Source of the DNA: Hydrogenovibrio sp965140365
GTDB taxonomy: Bacteria > Pseudomonadota > Gammaproteobacteria > Thiomicrospirales > Thiomicrospiraceae
DNA: 64,000 bases
Strand: one strand, 5' to 3'
Assembly: GCA_965140365.1 (NCBI GenBank)
Contig: OZ223196.1
Of this stretch, positions 7,834-16,134 are shown piece by piece (the stretch's first letter is position 1; the number at the start of each line of letters is the position of its first letter). The notes below the pieces were generated by a model. That model was not told where the DNA came from. It saw nothing but the letters and a program-made list of their open reading frames with translations, and did no database searches. A program made the translations under genes and the position numbers.

Positions 7834-9537
7834 GTGGAATTAACTGGTGCCCAGATTCTTGTTCATTATTTGGAAGATGAGGGCGTAGAGCATATTTGGG
7901 GGTATCCTGGAGGGGCGGCGTTGCCTATCTATGATGCCCTGGATACGGATGCACGTAAAATCAAACACGTGTTGGTCCGTCATGAACAGGCTGCGGTTCA
8001 TGCAGCAGACGGGTTCGCGCGCTCTACAGGTTTACCAGGGGTCGCTCTTGTAACATCCGGGCCGGGTGCCACCAATACCGTCACAGGTATTGCGACAGCT
8101 TATATGGATTCAATTCCAATGGTTGTCATTACCGGCCAGGTGGCCACCAATATGATTGGCCTGGATGCGTTCCAGGAAATCGATACGGTAGGCATTACAA
8201 GACCGATCGTCAAACACAACTTCTTGGTCAAGGATGTCAATGACCTCGCGATGACGCTCAAAAAAGCCTTTTATATCGCAACGACCGGTAGACCCGGTCC
8301 GGTCGTGGTCGACATCCCGAAAGATGTCCAAAATGCCAAAAGCTCTTATGAATATCCACAAGAAGTCAGTTTGCGCTCCTATGTACCTGTAACGAAAGGC
8401 CATAGCGGACAAATTAAAAAAGCCATCGACATGATGCTGAAAGCGAAAAAACCGATCATTTACACCGGTGGTGGTGTGGTGCTTGGCGGCGCGTCGGAAG
8501 CTTTGACGGAATTGGCGCGTGCCTTGGGCTTTCCGGTAACCAACACCTTGATGGGGTTGGGCGCTTATCCGGCGGAAGATAAGCAGTTTGTCGGAATGCT
8601 GGGGATGCATGGCACCTATGAAGCCAATTTGACGATGCATAACTCCGATGTGATTATTGCCATCGGCTCGCGTTTCGACGACCGGGTCACTGGGAACTTG
8701 GAAAAGTTCTGCCCGGATGCTCGCGTCATTCATGTCGATATCGATCCAGCGTCCATTTCCAAAAACGTGGCCGTTGATGTCCCGATCGTCGGGCCGGTCA
8801 AGCAGGTGTTGTTGGAAATGCTGTCTTTGCTGAATAAAAGCAAAAAAAGCGTGGATAAAGAAGCCCTGGCAAGCTGGTGGGAACAAATTGAGGCCTGGCG
8901 TGCTACCAACTGTTTGCGTTATGACCAAGTGGGTCACAAAATCAAGCCTCAAGCGGCAATGGAAACCATTTGGGAAATCACCAAAGGTGATGCCTATGTG
9001 ACGTCTGATGTGGGGCAACATCAAATGTTTGCCGCGCAATACTATAAGTTCAATAAGCCGCGTCGTTGGATTAATTCCGGCGGCCTGGGGACGATGGGCT
9101 TTGGTTTGCCGGCGGCCATGGGTGTTCAAGCCGCTTTCCCGGATTCGACCGTTATTTGTGTTACCGGCGAAGGGTCGATTCAGATGAATATCCAGGAAAT
9201 GTCGACCTGCTTGCAGTATGGTTTGCCGATTAAGGTGGTTTGTTTAAATAACGGCTTCCTGGGGATGGTGCGTCAATGGCAGGAATTCTTCTATGATCGT
9301 CGCTATTCGATGTCGTACATGGATTCCCTTCCGGACTTTGTGAAACTGGCCGAAGCCTATGGGCATGTCGGTGTTCGCATCGACAACCCGAAAACGATGA
9401 AGCAAGAGTTGGAAGAAGTCTTTTCCGAACAATACAAAGATCGTTTCGTCTTTATTGACATCGTGACCGATCAGCAGGAGAACGTCTATCCGATGATTCC
9501 TGCCGGTGCCGGTCTGGACGAGATGATTTTGGTGTAA
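7834..9537 (+). CDS. ilvI: Acetolactate synthase, large (catalytic) subunit
   Basis: A 567-residue ThDP-dependent enzyme that condenses two pyruvates, or pyruvate plus 2-oxobutyrate, in the first common step of valine, leucine and isoleucine synthesis. Visible features: the N-terminal ThDP/pyrimidine region (GYPGGAALPIYDAL, then the catalytic Glu in RHEQAAVHAADGFAR), the central FAD-binding-like domain (IAIGSRFDDRVTG) and the C-terminal ThDP-diphosphate motif starting GEGSIQMN and ending CLNN. I start at GTG 7834 (MELTGAQILVHYL), preceded by GGAGG at nine bases; the ORF extends upstream to 7798 without homology-like sequence. It is followed after 13 bp by its regulatory subunit. Confidence 0.95.
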   Translation: MELTGAQILVHYLEDEGVEHIWGYPGGAALPIYDALDTDARKIKHVLVRHEQAAVHAADGFARSTGLPGVALVTSGPGATNTVTGIATAYMDSIPMVVITGQVATNMIGLDAFQEIDTVGITRPIVKHNFLVKDVNDLAMTLKKAFYIATTGRPGPVVVDIPKDVQNAKSSYEYPQEVSLRSYVPVTKGHSGQIKKAIDMMLKAKKPIIYTGGGVVLGGASEALTELARALGFPVTNTLMGLGAYPAEDKQFVGMLGMHGTYEANLTMHNSDVIIAIGSRFDDRVTGNLEKFCPDARVIHVDIDPASISKNVAVDVPIVGPVKQVLLEMLSLLNKSKKSVDKEALASWWEQIEAWRATNCLRYDQVGHKIKPQAAMETIWEITKGDAYVTSDVGQHQMFAAQYYKFNKPRRWINSGGLGTMGFGLPAAMGVQAAFPDSTVICVTGEGSIQMNIQEMSTCLQYGLPIKVVCLNNGFLGMVRQWQEFFYDRRYSMSYMDSLPDFVKLAEAYGHVGVRIDNPKTMKQELEEVFSEQYKDRFVFIDIVTDQQENVYPMIPAGAGLDEMILV

Positions 9538-9550
9538 AGGGGAGAGACGA

Positions 9551-10042
9551 ATGAAACATATTATTTCAATGTTGATTGAAAATGAGTCCGGTGCGCTGTC
9601 TCGTGTGGCCGGTTTGTTTTCCGCTCGTGGCTACAATATTCACGCTTTGACGGTGGCGCCGACCGATGATGAGACCATGTCTCGTTTGACGTTGGTCACC
9701 AGTGGAGATGAGCAACAGGTTGAGCAAATCGTTAAACACCTGAATCGTTTGATTGATGTGATCAAGGTGGTGGATATTACCGAAGGTCAGCACATCGAGC
9801 GGGAATTGATGCTGTTGAAGTTGAAAGCCGTCGGTGGCATGCGTGAAGAAATCAAACGATTGTGCGATATTTTCCGCGGAACCATTGTTGATGTCACCAC
9901 CAATATTTACACCATTCAGTTGGTGGGCGAAACTCAGAAGCTTGATGCTTTTATCGATGCCATTGACGAAGGCCTGATTGTGGAAGTTGTTCGCTCCGGT
10001 GCCGTTGGTTTGATGCGCGGTGAAAAGTCACTTCACCTGTAA
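9551..10042 (+). CDS. ilvH: Acetolactate synthase, small (regulatory) subunit
   Basis: A 163-residue regulatory subunit that activates the catalytic subunit and confers valine feedback inhibition. The N-terminal ACT domain (MLIENESGALSRVAGLFSARGYNIHALTVAPTDD) is complete, followed by the C-terminal domain typical of IlvH (LMLLKLKAVGGMREEIKRLCDIFRGTIVDV). GGGGAGA precedes the ATG. It is separated from the next pathway gene, ilvC, by about 230 bp occupied largely by a MITE-like palindrome. Confidence 0.95.
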   Translation: MKHIISMLIENESGALSRVAGLFSARGYNIHALTVAPTDDETMSRLTLVTSGDEQQVEQIVKHLNRLIDVIKVVDITEGQHIERELMLLKLKAVGGMREEIKRLCDIFRGTIVDVTTNIYTIQLVGETQKLDAFIDAIDEGLIVEVVRSGAVGLMRGEKSLHL

Positions 10043-10072
10043 TGCAATCCGAATTAGACAATAAGATTTATT

Positions 10073-10235
10073 GAGACCTTTGCATGAGTTAGGGGGTGAG
10101 GTAAAAAAGAGGAAAAATAGGCGGATTCAAGGCGAAAAACGCGGGTAATAGAATCAGCTATTGCCGAGTTTTTTAACGCTGAAGCCGTGTATTTTAACCT
10201 TTTTTAGCCGTGTCATTGACTCATGCGAAGGTCTC
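10073..10235. mobile_element. 163-bp MITE-like imperfect palindrome between ilvH and ilvC
   Basis: The ends are inverted repeats: GAGACCTTTGCATGAGT (10073-10089) and its complement at 10219-10235, with one mismatch in 17. Internal segments also pair across the centre near 10155 (GGCGAAAAACGCGGGTAATAG against CTATTGCCGAGTTTTTTAACG, and AATAGGCGGATTCAAGGCG against CGCTGAAGCCGTGTATT), so the whole element folds into one long hairpin. It contains no ORF. GAGACCTTTGCA-type ends are familiar from IS5-like elements, so it is probably a non-autonomous derivative. I cannot assign a clean target duplication. Its position suggests an effect on ilvC expression or mRNA processing. Confidence 0.7.
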
Positions 10236-10269
10236 TTAATTACGATTAACTTACTTTTAAGGAAAAACA

Positions 10270-11286
10270 ATGCAAGTTTATTACGATAAAGATTGTGACC
10301 TTTCAATTATTAAAGGCATGAAAGTTGCGATTATCGGTTTTGGTTCTCAGGGGCACGCGCATGCGGCTAACCTGCAGGATTCCGGTGTGGACGTTACCGT
10401 TGGTTTGCGTGCCGGGTCTTCTTCCATCAAGAAGGCCGAAGGGTATGGCTTGAAAACGGCCGACGTTGCAACGGCTGTCGCGAATGCTGACATGATCATG
10501 ATTTTGACGCCGGATGAGTTCCAATCGGTGTTGTATAAAGAAGAAATCGAACCGAATATCAAGCAAGGTGCGGTTTTGGCCTTTGCGCACGGTTTTGCCA
10601 TCATTTATAACCAAATCGAACCTCGTAAAGACTTGGACGTTGTGATGATTGCGCCGAAAGCGCCGGGCCACACTGTTCGCTCTGAATTTGTTCGTGGCGG
10701 CGGGATTCCGGATTTGATCGCGGTTGAACAAGATGCGTCCGGTAAAGCAAAAGACATCGCTTTGTCCTATGCGTCTGCCATCGGTGGCGGTCGTACCGGT
10801 ATTATCGAAACCACCTTTCGTGACGAGTGCGAAACCGATTTGTTCGGTGAGCAAGCCGTATTATGCGGTGGTGCGGTTGAGTTGGTTAAAGCCGGTTTCG
10901 ATACGTTGGTTGAAGCGGGTTATGAGCCGGAAATGGCGTACTTTGAATGTCTGCACGAGTTGAAGCTGATTGTTGACTTGATGTTCGAAGGCGGGATTGC
11001 CAACATGAACTACTCGATTTCCAACAATGCTGAGTACGGCGAGTATGTTACGGGACCACAAGTGATTAACGATGAGTCGCGTGAAGCCATGCGTCAAGCA
11101 TTGAAAAACATCCAAACCGGTGAATACGCGAAGAAATTCATCTTGGAAGGTCAGTCGAACTATCCGTCTATGACGGCTCAGCGTCGCTTGAACGAAGAAC
11201 ATGGTATCGAAGTGGTCGGACGCAAGTTGCGTGCGATGATGCCTTGGATCTCCGCCAACAAAATCGTTGACCAAGAAAAGAACTAA
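10270..11286 (+). CDS. ilvC: Ketol-acid reductoisomerase (NADP+)
   Basis: Second enzyme of branched-chain amino acid synthesis: isomerises and reduces acetolactate or acetohydroxybutyrate. At 338 residues it is a class I (short) enzyme. The Rossmann motif is IIGFGSQGHAHAANL (about residue 20), the catalytic region includes IAPKAPGHTVRSEFVRGGGIPDLIAV, and the C-terminal knotted domain carries DECETDLFGEQAVLCGG with the metal-binding acids. An AAGGAAAAACA ribosome site precedes the ATG. It is followed by a strong intrinsic terminator, closing the ilv cluster. Confidence 0.96.
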   Translation: MQVYYDKDCDLSIIKGMKVAIIGFGSQGHAHAANLQDSGVDVTVGLRAGSSSIKKAEGYGLKTADVATAVANADMIMILTPDEFQSVLYKEEIEPNIKQGAVLAFAHGFAIIYNQIEPRKDLDVVMIAPKAPGHTVRSEFVRGGGIPDLIAVEQDASGKAKDIALSYASAIGGGRTGIIETTFRDECETDLFGEQAVLCGGAVELVKAGFDTLVEAGYEPEMAYFECLHELKLIVDLMFEGGIANMNYSISNNAEYGEYVTGPQVINDESREAMRQALKNIQTGEYAKKFILEGQSNYPSMTAQRRLNEEHGIEVVGRKLRAMMPWISANKIVDQEKN

Positions 11287-11338
11287 GTTGGCTGTGTAAA
11301 GCGCCTGAAAAAGCGTTTTTCCAACCGATTATTGAAAG

Positions 11339-11361
11339 ACCTGCCTCGTGCAGGTTTTTTT
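11339..11361 (+). terminator. ilvC terminator
   Basis: ACCTGC (11339-11344), loop CTCGT and GCAGGT (11350-11355), followed by seven T in total. A CCAGGCCTGG palindrome follows at 11383-11392. The remaining 250 bp before the pilus operon hold no gene I can support; TATATACA near 11540 may be part of that operon's promoter. Confidence 0.85.
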
Positions 11362-11644
11362 GTGCCGGATTGTCAGGAACCACCAGGCCTGGTCAAAATT
11401 GGATTAACCATTTGAGCATCGTATTTTTACGGATTAAAATAGTGCTGTTGTTGGCGTTAAACAAAGCGGGTGGGTGCCTGGCCGTTTTCGCGGTTTCGAG
11501 CGTGTAAAACACTCACGGGGTGGCGCTTAAGTTGTTATCATATATACAAACTTTAAACTTCGGTTCCTTATTTAAAAGAATGCCTGAAGGTGTCGTTAAA
11601 GCAAGCGAAATAAGTGAGCCGATCAGTGTGGTTGTCAAAAATTT

Positions 11645-13021
11645 ATGTATTGTTCCTTCTTTGGTCTTAAGAAACTCCCTTTTAAAATTTCACCGGACCT
11701 GACTTTCTTTTACAAACAAGCGGCGCGTGAAGAAATTACGCAGGCTTTATTGTTTTCCATTGAACGGGGCGATGGCATTATTACCGTAACCGGTGAAGTG
11801 GGCGTGGGCAAAACCACTTTGTTACGGCTGTTGTCGGACATGTTGCCGGATAACTATATTCAGGTCTATATTTCCTCACCGAATCTGTCGGCGGAAGCGT
11901 TATTGAAATTTATTTGTTCCGAATTGGCGATATCGGTCAATCCTGAGGATGGCAAAGCGGATTTGATGAATCGCTTGAATCGCTTTTTGATTGACGAATA
12001 TCGTCAGAATCGGCGCGTGGTGATGTTGGTGGATGAGGCTCAGGCGATGATGCTGGATACGCTTGAAGAAATACGTTTGCTGGGCAATCTGGAAACCGCG
12101 GATGACAAGCTGTTGCAAATGGTGTTGTTCGGTCAGCCGGAACTGGACGTGACTTTACAGGACCCGCGTGTTCGCCCGTTTAAGGACCGCATTGCCAATC
12201 ACTTTACGATTCAACCGTTAAACGATGATGAAGTGATGCATTATTTAAATTATCGAATGCGGGTAGCCGGTTACATGCAGGCTGATCTGTTCACGATGAA
12301 AATGGCTAAACGCATTCGGGGCGCTACCGGTGGCTTGCCTCGTTCCATTAATCTGCTGGCCGACAAATTATTGATGGTGGCGTTTTCAAAGGGCGACACG
12401 CAATTAAAAACGTCTCATCTTAACGGGCTGTTTTCCAGTCCCTCTTCTGGAAATTATCGTCTGCCATTCGGAATAGCCGCTTCTTTGGGCGGAGTGGCCG
12501 TGATTCTGGCTTTGTGGTGGGGTAATGCGGCGCACGATTCAAGCTCGGTGTCGCAAACGCCTGAAAAAGCGCTTGCTTGGCAGCAGGCCTCGCAGCAGTT
12601 GTTGGATGCCGCCGAGCGTTTAGGGGTCAGCGGCGAACGTTTAGTTCAGCTAACGGATATGGATCGCCAGGCCCGGCATTTTTTGAAGTCTCAGGCGCCC
12701 GCCAAACCATTAATTTTAATCAATGCGATGCCGTTACAGGACTTTGACGATGTATATTCCAAGGTTTTGAATGGACTGGAGTTGGCCAACCGAGCCCATT
12801 TATTTGCACTGATTGACACACAAGACAAATCATCGACGATCCAGTTTCGTTTGCTTTACGATCCACGGGCCAAAGATGGCGCATCTTTGCAAACTAAACA
12901 AACCGATCTGAAAACCTTGTCGGGCGGAACCCCACGTATTGTATCCGTGTCTAATGTGGAAGAGATGATCGCGCAACCGCTAAGCCCCAAGTCTTTTCAG
13001 CTGGGGCTTAGGCAGGAATGA
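11645..13021 (+). CDS. mshM: MSHA biogenesis ATPase MshM (ExeA-like AAA protein)
   Basis: A 458-residue protein with an AAA ATPase domain of the ExeA/GspA type. It opens with the family hallmark YCSFFGLKKLPFKISPDLTFFY, has Walker A GEVGVGKTTLL (about residue 50), Walker B VVMLVDEAQ, and the arginine-finger region GLPRSINLLADKLL. A single membrane helix (about residues 275-293, FGIAASLGGVAVILALWW) leads to a periplasmic domain. In ExeA systems this type of protein helps the secretin assemble in the peptidoglycan, and the next gene is a secretin. First gene of an eight-gene operon with overlapping junctions. No good ribosome site is seen. Confidence 0.82.
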   Translation: MYCSFFGLKKLPFKISPDLTFFYKQAAREEITQALLFSIERGDGIITVTGEVGVGKTTLLRLLSDMLPDNYIQVYISSPNLSAEALLKFICSELAISVNPEDGKADLMNRLNRFLIDEYRQNRRVVMLVDEAQAMMLDTLEEIRLLGNLETADDKLLQMVLFGQPELDVTLQDPRVRPFKDRIANHFTIQPLNDDEVMHYLNYRMRVAGYMQADLFTMKMAKRIRGATGGLPRSINLLADKLLMVAFSKGDTQLKTSHLNGLFSSPSSGNYRLPFGIAASLGGVAVILALWWGNAAHDSSSVSQTPEKALAWQQASQQLLDAAERLGVSGERLVQLTDMDRQARHFLKSQAPAKPLILINAMPLQDFDDVYSKVLNGLELANRAHLFALIDTQDKSSTIQFRLLYDPRAKDGASLQTKQTDLKTLSGGTPRIVSVSNVEEMIAQPLSPKSFQLGLRQE

Positions 13022-14793
13022 AAAGGAATGAACAGATAATCATGAAAAAAATAGCGTTAATTCTCCCAGGCCTGCTTTGGATTTTGACAGGGTGCAGTAC
13101 ATCGGATGATGTGAAACGAGAGCCGTTGGCACCGCCGGTTTCGGATAAGTTTAATCTGGAAGGTCACTTGAAGCCCGAAGAGGGCCTAAATAAGGCGGTA
13201 GCCAAGCCGGCCGCGATTCCTGATCTGGTGACCGACGACCCCATTAACTTGGACCCAAGCCAGCAAAAAGCGATTAAGCGTTACAGTGTGTCGGCCATTG
13301 ATGTCCCGGTATCGGACTTGTTATTTAACTTGGCGAAAAATGCCGGGAAACAGTTGGATTTATCGTCATCGGTGCAGGGCCGGGTAACCATTAATGCCAT
13401 CAACCAGCCGCTGGATCGGATTCTTCTTCGGGTGACGACGCAAATCGGAGCGCTTTATGAAGTGCAAGGCAATACCATTGTCATCTCGCCCGATAAGCCT
13501 TTTTGGAAGACTTATGAAGTTGATTATGTCAACGTCACCAAGAACATTAATGATTCCACCGTTATGAAAATGTCGGTGGGTAATGTGGCACAAGGCGTGA
13601 ACCTGAATAACGGTAACCAAAACAGCCAGTTCACTCTGGACACCAAGGCCGTGAACGATTTTTGGAAAACGCTGGAAGAAAATGTTTCGGCCATGGCGAT
13701 GCTGGAGGTGAAGCCAGTGAAAACCGTGTCCCATAAACGCACCTATGATGGGGATCGCCAATCGAACCGACAGGATATAGGAGAAGATGACTGGGAAGGG
13801 TCTTATTTACAGGACAGCCGGCGTCAGGCGATGGAGACGGTGACATCAACCACCTCGGAAAAAGTGCAAAATGTGGTGGTCAATAAGGAAGCCGGCCTGT
13901 TAACCGTGTTTACATCCGGACGTCAGCATAAAGAAATTGCCGCCTATTTAGAAAATACACTGCACCGCACCAATAAACAGGTGCTGATTGAGGCGACGGT
14001 GGTGGAAGTCGAGTTAAATGACCAATACCAGGCCGGGGTGGATTGGAGTGCGGTGACGTCGAATTCGTCCGGTTCCAGTGCCATTACGCAGAGTCTGTTG
14101 GGCAGTAACTTGTCCAGCAATCCGAACTTTTCGATTAATTTGACCTCTTTGGGCACCTGGGATTTCTCGCTGGGCATTAAGTTGCTGCAAAAATTTGGTG
14201 ACACCAAGGTCTTGTCCAGCCCGAAAATCATGGCGATGAATAACCAAGCCGCTTTATTGAAGGTCGTGAAAAACGAAGTTTATTTCACCGTTGATGTGAA
14301 CCGAGAGTCCGCCACTTCGGTGAGTGCGGGCTTTACGACGTATGAAACCATGGTCCATTCAGTGCCAGTCGGCTTCATGATGCATGTGACCCCTTTTATT
14401 ACCGACGGCGGCGAAGTATCGTTGAATATTCGCCCGACGTTATCGCGCATCGTCAGCTATGTGGACGACCCTAATCCCGAGCTGGCGAAAGAAAATATTG
14501 TCAGCAAAATACCGGTGATTCAAGAGCGGGAAATGGACTCGGTGTTGCGGTTACGTGATAAGCAAACGGCGATTATCGGCGGGTTGATTCAAGATACTCA
14601 CAGCAACCAGCGCGAAGGCGTCCCCGGCCTGGCGGATATTCCTTGGGTCGGTGATTTATTCTCTTATCGTGATGACACTGTGCAAAAGTCGGAACTGATT
14701 ATTTTCATTCGCCCGATTATTATCAATAACCCGGATATTGAGCACGGTGATTTGAAAGCCATGAAACCATTATTACAAACGAAGAGCAATTAA
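13018..14793 (+). CDS. mshL: Secretin, MSHA-type pilus outer-membrane channel MshL
   Basis: A 591-residue outer-membrane secretin lipoprotein. The N-terminus carries a lipoprotein signal ending LTGC, then an STN-like domain (ISAIDVPVSDLLFNLAKNAG), N-domains (VLIEATVVEVELNDQYQAGVDW) and the C-terminal secretin core with VPVGFMMHVTPFI and IPVIQEREMDSVLRLRDKQTAIIGGLIQD. It forms the ring through which the pilus passes. Its start overlaps the mshM stop (ATGA); an ATG at 13042 (MKKIALILPGL) would give a more compact signal peptide. It has a near-copy of the window's palindrome in the signal region (13066-13075). Confidence 0.87.
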   Translation: MKRNEQIIMKKIALILPGLLWILTGCSTSDDVKREPLAPPVSDKFNLEGHLKPEEGLNKAVAKPAAIPDLVTDDPINLDPSQQKAIKRYSVSAIDVPVSDLLFNLAKNAGKQLDLSSSVQGRVTINAINQPLDRILLRVTTQIGALYEVQGNTIVISPDKPFWKTYEVDYVNVTKNINDSTVMKMSVGNVAQGVNLNNGNQNSQFTLDTKAVNDFWKTLEENVSAMAMLEVKPVKTVSHKRTYDGDRQSNRQDIGEDDWEGSYLQDSRRQAMETVTSTTSEKVQNVVVNKEAGLLTVFTSGRQHKEIAAYLENTLHRTNKQVLIEATVVEVELNDQYQAGVDWSAVTSNSSGSSAITQSLLGSNLSSNPNFSINLTSLGTWDFSLGIKLLQKFGDTKVLSSPKIMAMNNQAALLKVVKNEVYFTVDVNRESATSVSAGFTTYETMVHSVPVGFMMHVTPFITDGGEVSLNIRPTLSRIVSYVDDPNPELAKENIVSKIPVIQEREMDSVLRLRDKQTAIIGGLIQDTHSNQREGVPGLADIPWVGDLFSYRDDTVQKSELIIFIRPIIINNPDIEHGDLKAMKPLLQTKSN

Positions 14794-16125
14794 ATGAGTG
14801 TGTTGCTCGATGCCTTGCGAAAAGCCGCAGCGGAAAAACAGGTGGCGGGAAGTGATTTACCAAAAGCGCCCAGGCCTGGCCAAAACCAGGAAACGATAGC
14901 CGGTCATCGTTTCGATACCACCAAGGCTCCGTTGGAATCGCCTGCTGGGATAGCTTCTTCCGAAAAAGATGGCTCGGTGGCTGTATCGAGAGACAAGCAC
15001 TCTTTGGCTGTCGAGCCTGCGTTATCGACGGTTGGTGATGCAGACTGGAGCCTGTCACAAATACCCGGCTACCAAACTGAAAGCCTGCAAGAGGAAGTAA
15101 GGCGCAATCAAGCGCATGGGGTCTTGCAAGCCATGCGATCGACTCAAAAACATGCTTCACACCCGGTGCGTTGGCTCGGTGGTAGCGCTTTGGCCGTTTT
15201 TATTTTCGCTGGGTTAGGGTATTACGGCTGGGCCTATTTTCAGATGCAAACTCAGGCGATGAATCGTGATTTGGCAGGCTATCAAACCGCGACGCCGGTG
15301 ATGTCGGCATCCTCTAAGAATAAAGCGTTGCCTTCCAGTCACACTGTCGCCGCGGTCGAGGCACGTCCCGCTCCCGATATGGCTGTGGCGAGTGATGAAG
15401 CCGGTGCAGACATGCCGGCTAAAACCGCTTTAAACCCGGAAACGAAACAACGATTGCAGAAGCCTTCAAAAGAACTTGAGTCGCCGCCTCCGGTAACGCC
15501 GGAAAGGCATTTGAAAATTGTAGCGGTGACTGAACCAACGGAGGCTGAAAAAGGCTATCAAGCCTATCAAGCGGGGCAGTTGAAACAAGCACGACATTTT
15601 TATACGTTAGCTTACCAGCAGGATGCCGAGAACATCGCCGCTTTATTTGGTCTCGCGGCGGTGGCCGTTAAACAGGGTCAAAAATCGAATGCTCTACGCT
15701 ATTACCAGCGTATTGTCGAGTTGGACCCACAAAACCAAGCCGCACAAGATGCCGTACTGATGTTGAATAGCCAGATGCAGGGAGACACTAAAACAATCGG
15801 TTCTCTGGCAGAACGGGCACGGCGTTTTCCGAACAATGCCGCACTTCAAGCCGCTAGGGGGCATCAGCTTGCCCAGAAAAACGATTGGGTTGCGGCTCAA
15901 AAACAGTATTTTAAGGCCTACCAACTGGCGCCGGATCGTGGGGATTACGCTTTAAACTTAGCCGTGAGCCTTGATAAGCTGGGCGAATATGCCCTAGCCA
16001 AACAATATTATGAAGTCGTCTTGCAAGCCTCAAACAACCCTTTATCGGCAAAACGAAAAGAGCAAGTGCGTCAGCGGGTAACGGCTTTGCAAGCGTTTTT
16101 AAAACAGGAAGCAAACGCCTCATGA
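14794..16125 (+). CDS. mshN: TPR protein of the pilus assembly operon (MshN-like)
   Basis: A 443-residue protein. It begins MSVLLDALRKAAAEKQ, a short cytoplasmic motif shared with GspB/ExeB-like and MshN proteins. One membrane helix follows (about residues 128-147, WLGGSALAVFIFAGLGYYGWAYF), then a Pro/Ala-rich linker and a C-terminal half made of tetratricopeptide repeats (GYQAYQAGQLKQARHFYTLAYQQDAENIAALFGLAAV and following units). It is likely a scaffold linking the ATPases to the secretin. It starts immediately after mshL and ends ten bases before mshE. Position and architecture support the assignment; sequence identity with MshN could not be checked. Confidence 0.7.
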   Translation: MSVLLDALRKAAAEKQVAGSDLPKAPRPGQNQETIAGHRFDTTKAPLESPAGIASSEKDGSVAVSRDKHSLAVEPALSTVGDADWSLSQIPGYQTESLQEEVRRNQAHGVLQAMRSTQKHASHPVRWLGGSALAVFIFAGLGYYGWAYFQMQTQAMNRDLAGYQTATPVMSASSKNKALPSSHTVAAVEARPAPDMAVASDEAGADMPAKTALNPETKQRLQKPSKELESPPPVTPERHLKIVAVTEPTEAEKGYQAYQAGQLKQARHFYTLAYQQDAENIAALFGLAAVAVKQGQKSNALRYYQRIVELDPQNQAAQDAVLMLNSQMQGDTKTIGSLAERARRFPNNAALQAARGHQLAQKNDWVAAQKQYFKAYQLAPDRGDYALNLAVSLDKLGEYALAKQYYEVVLQASNNPLSAKRKEQVRQRVTALQAFLKQEANAS

Positions 16126-16134
16126 GAGGGTTGT

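Noticed and set aside
8110..9129. 339-residue ORF antisense to ilvI
   Set aside because: A mirror of codon bias in a long gene; His/Arg-rich translation and no ribosome site. The plus strand encodes a complete acetolactate synthase.
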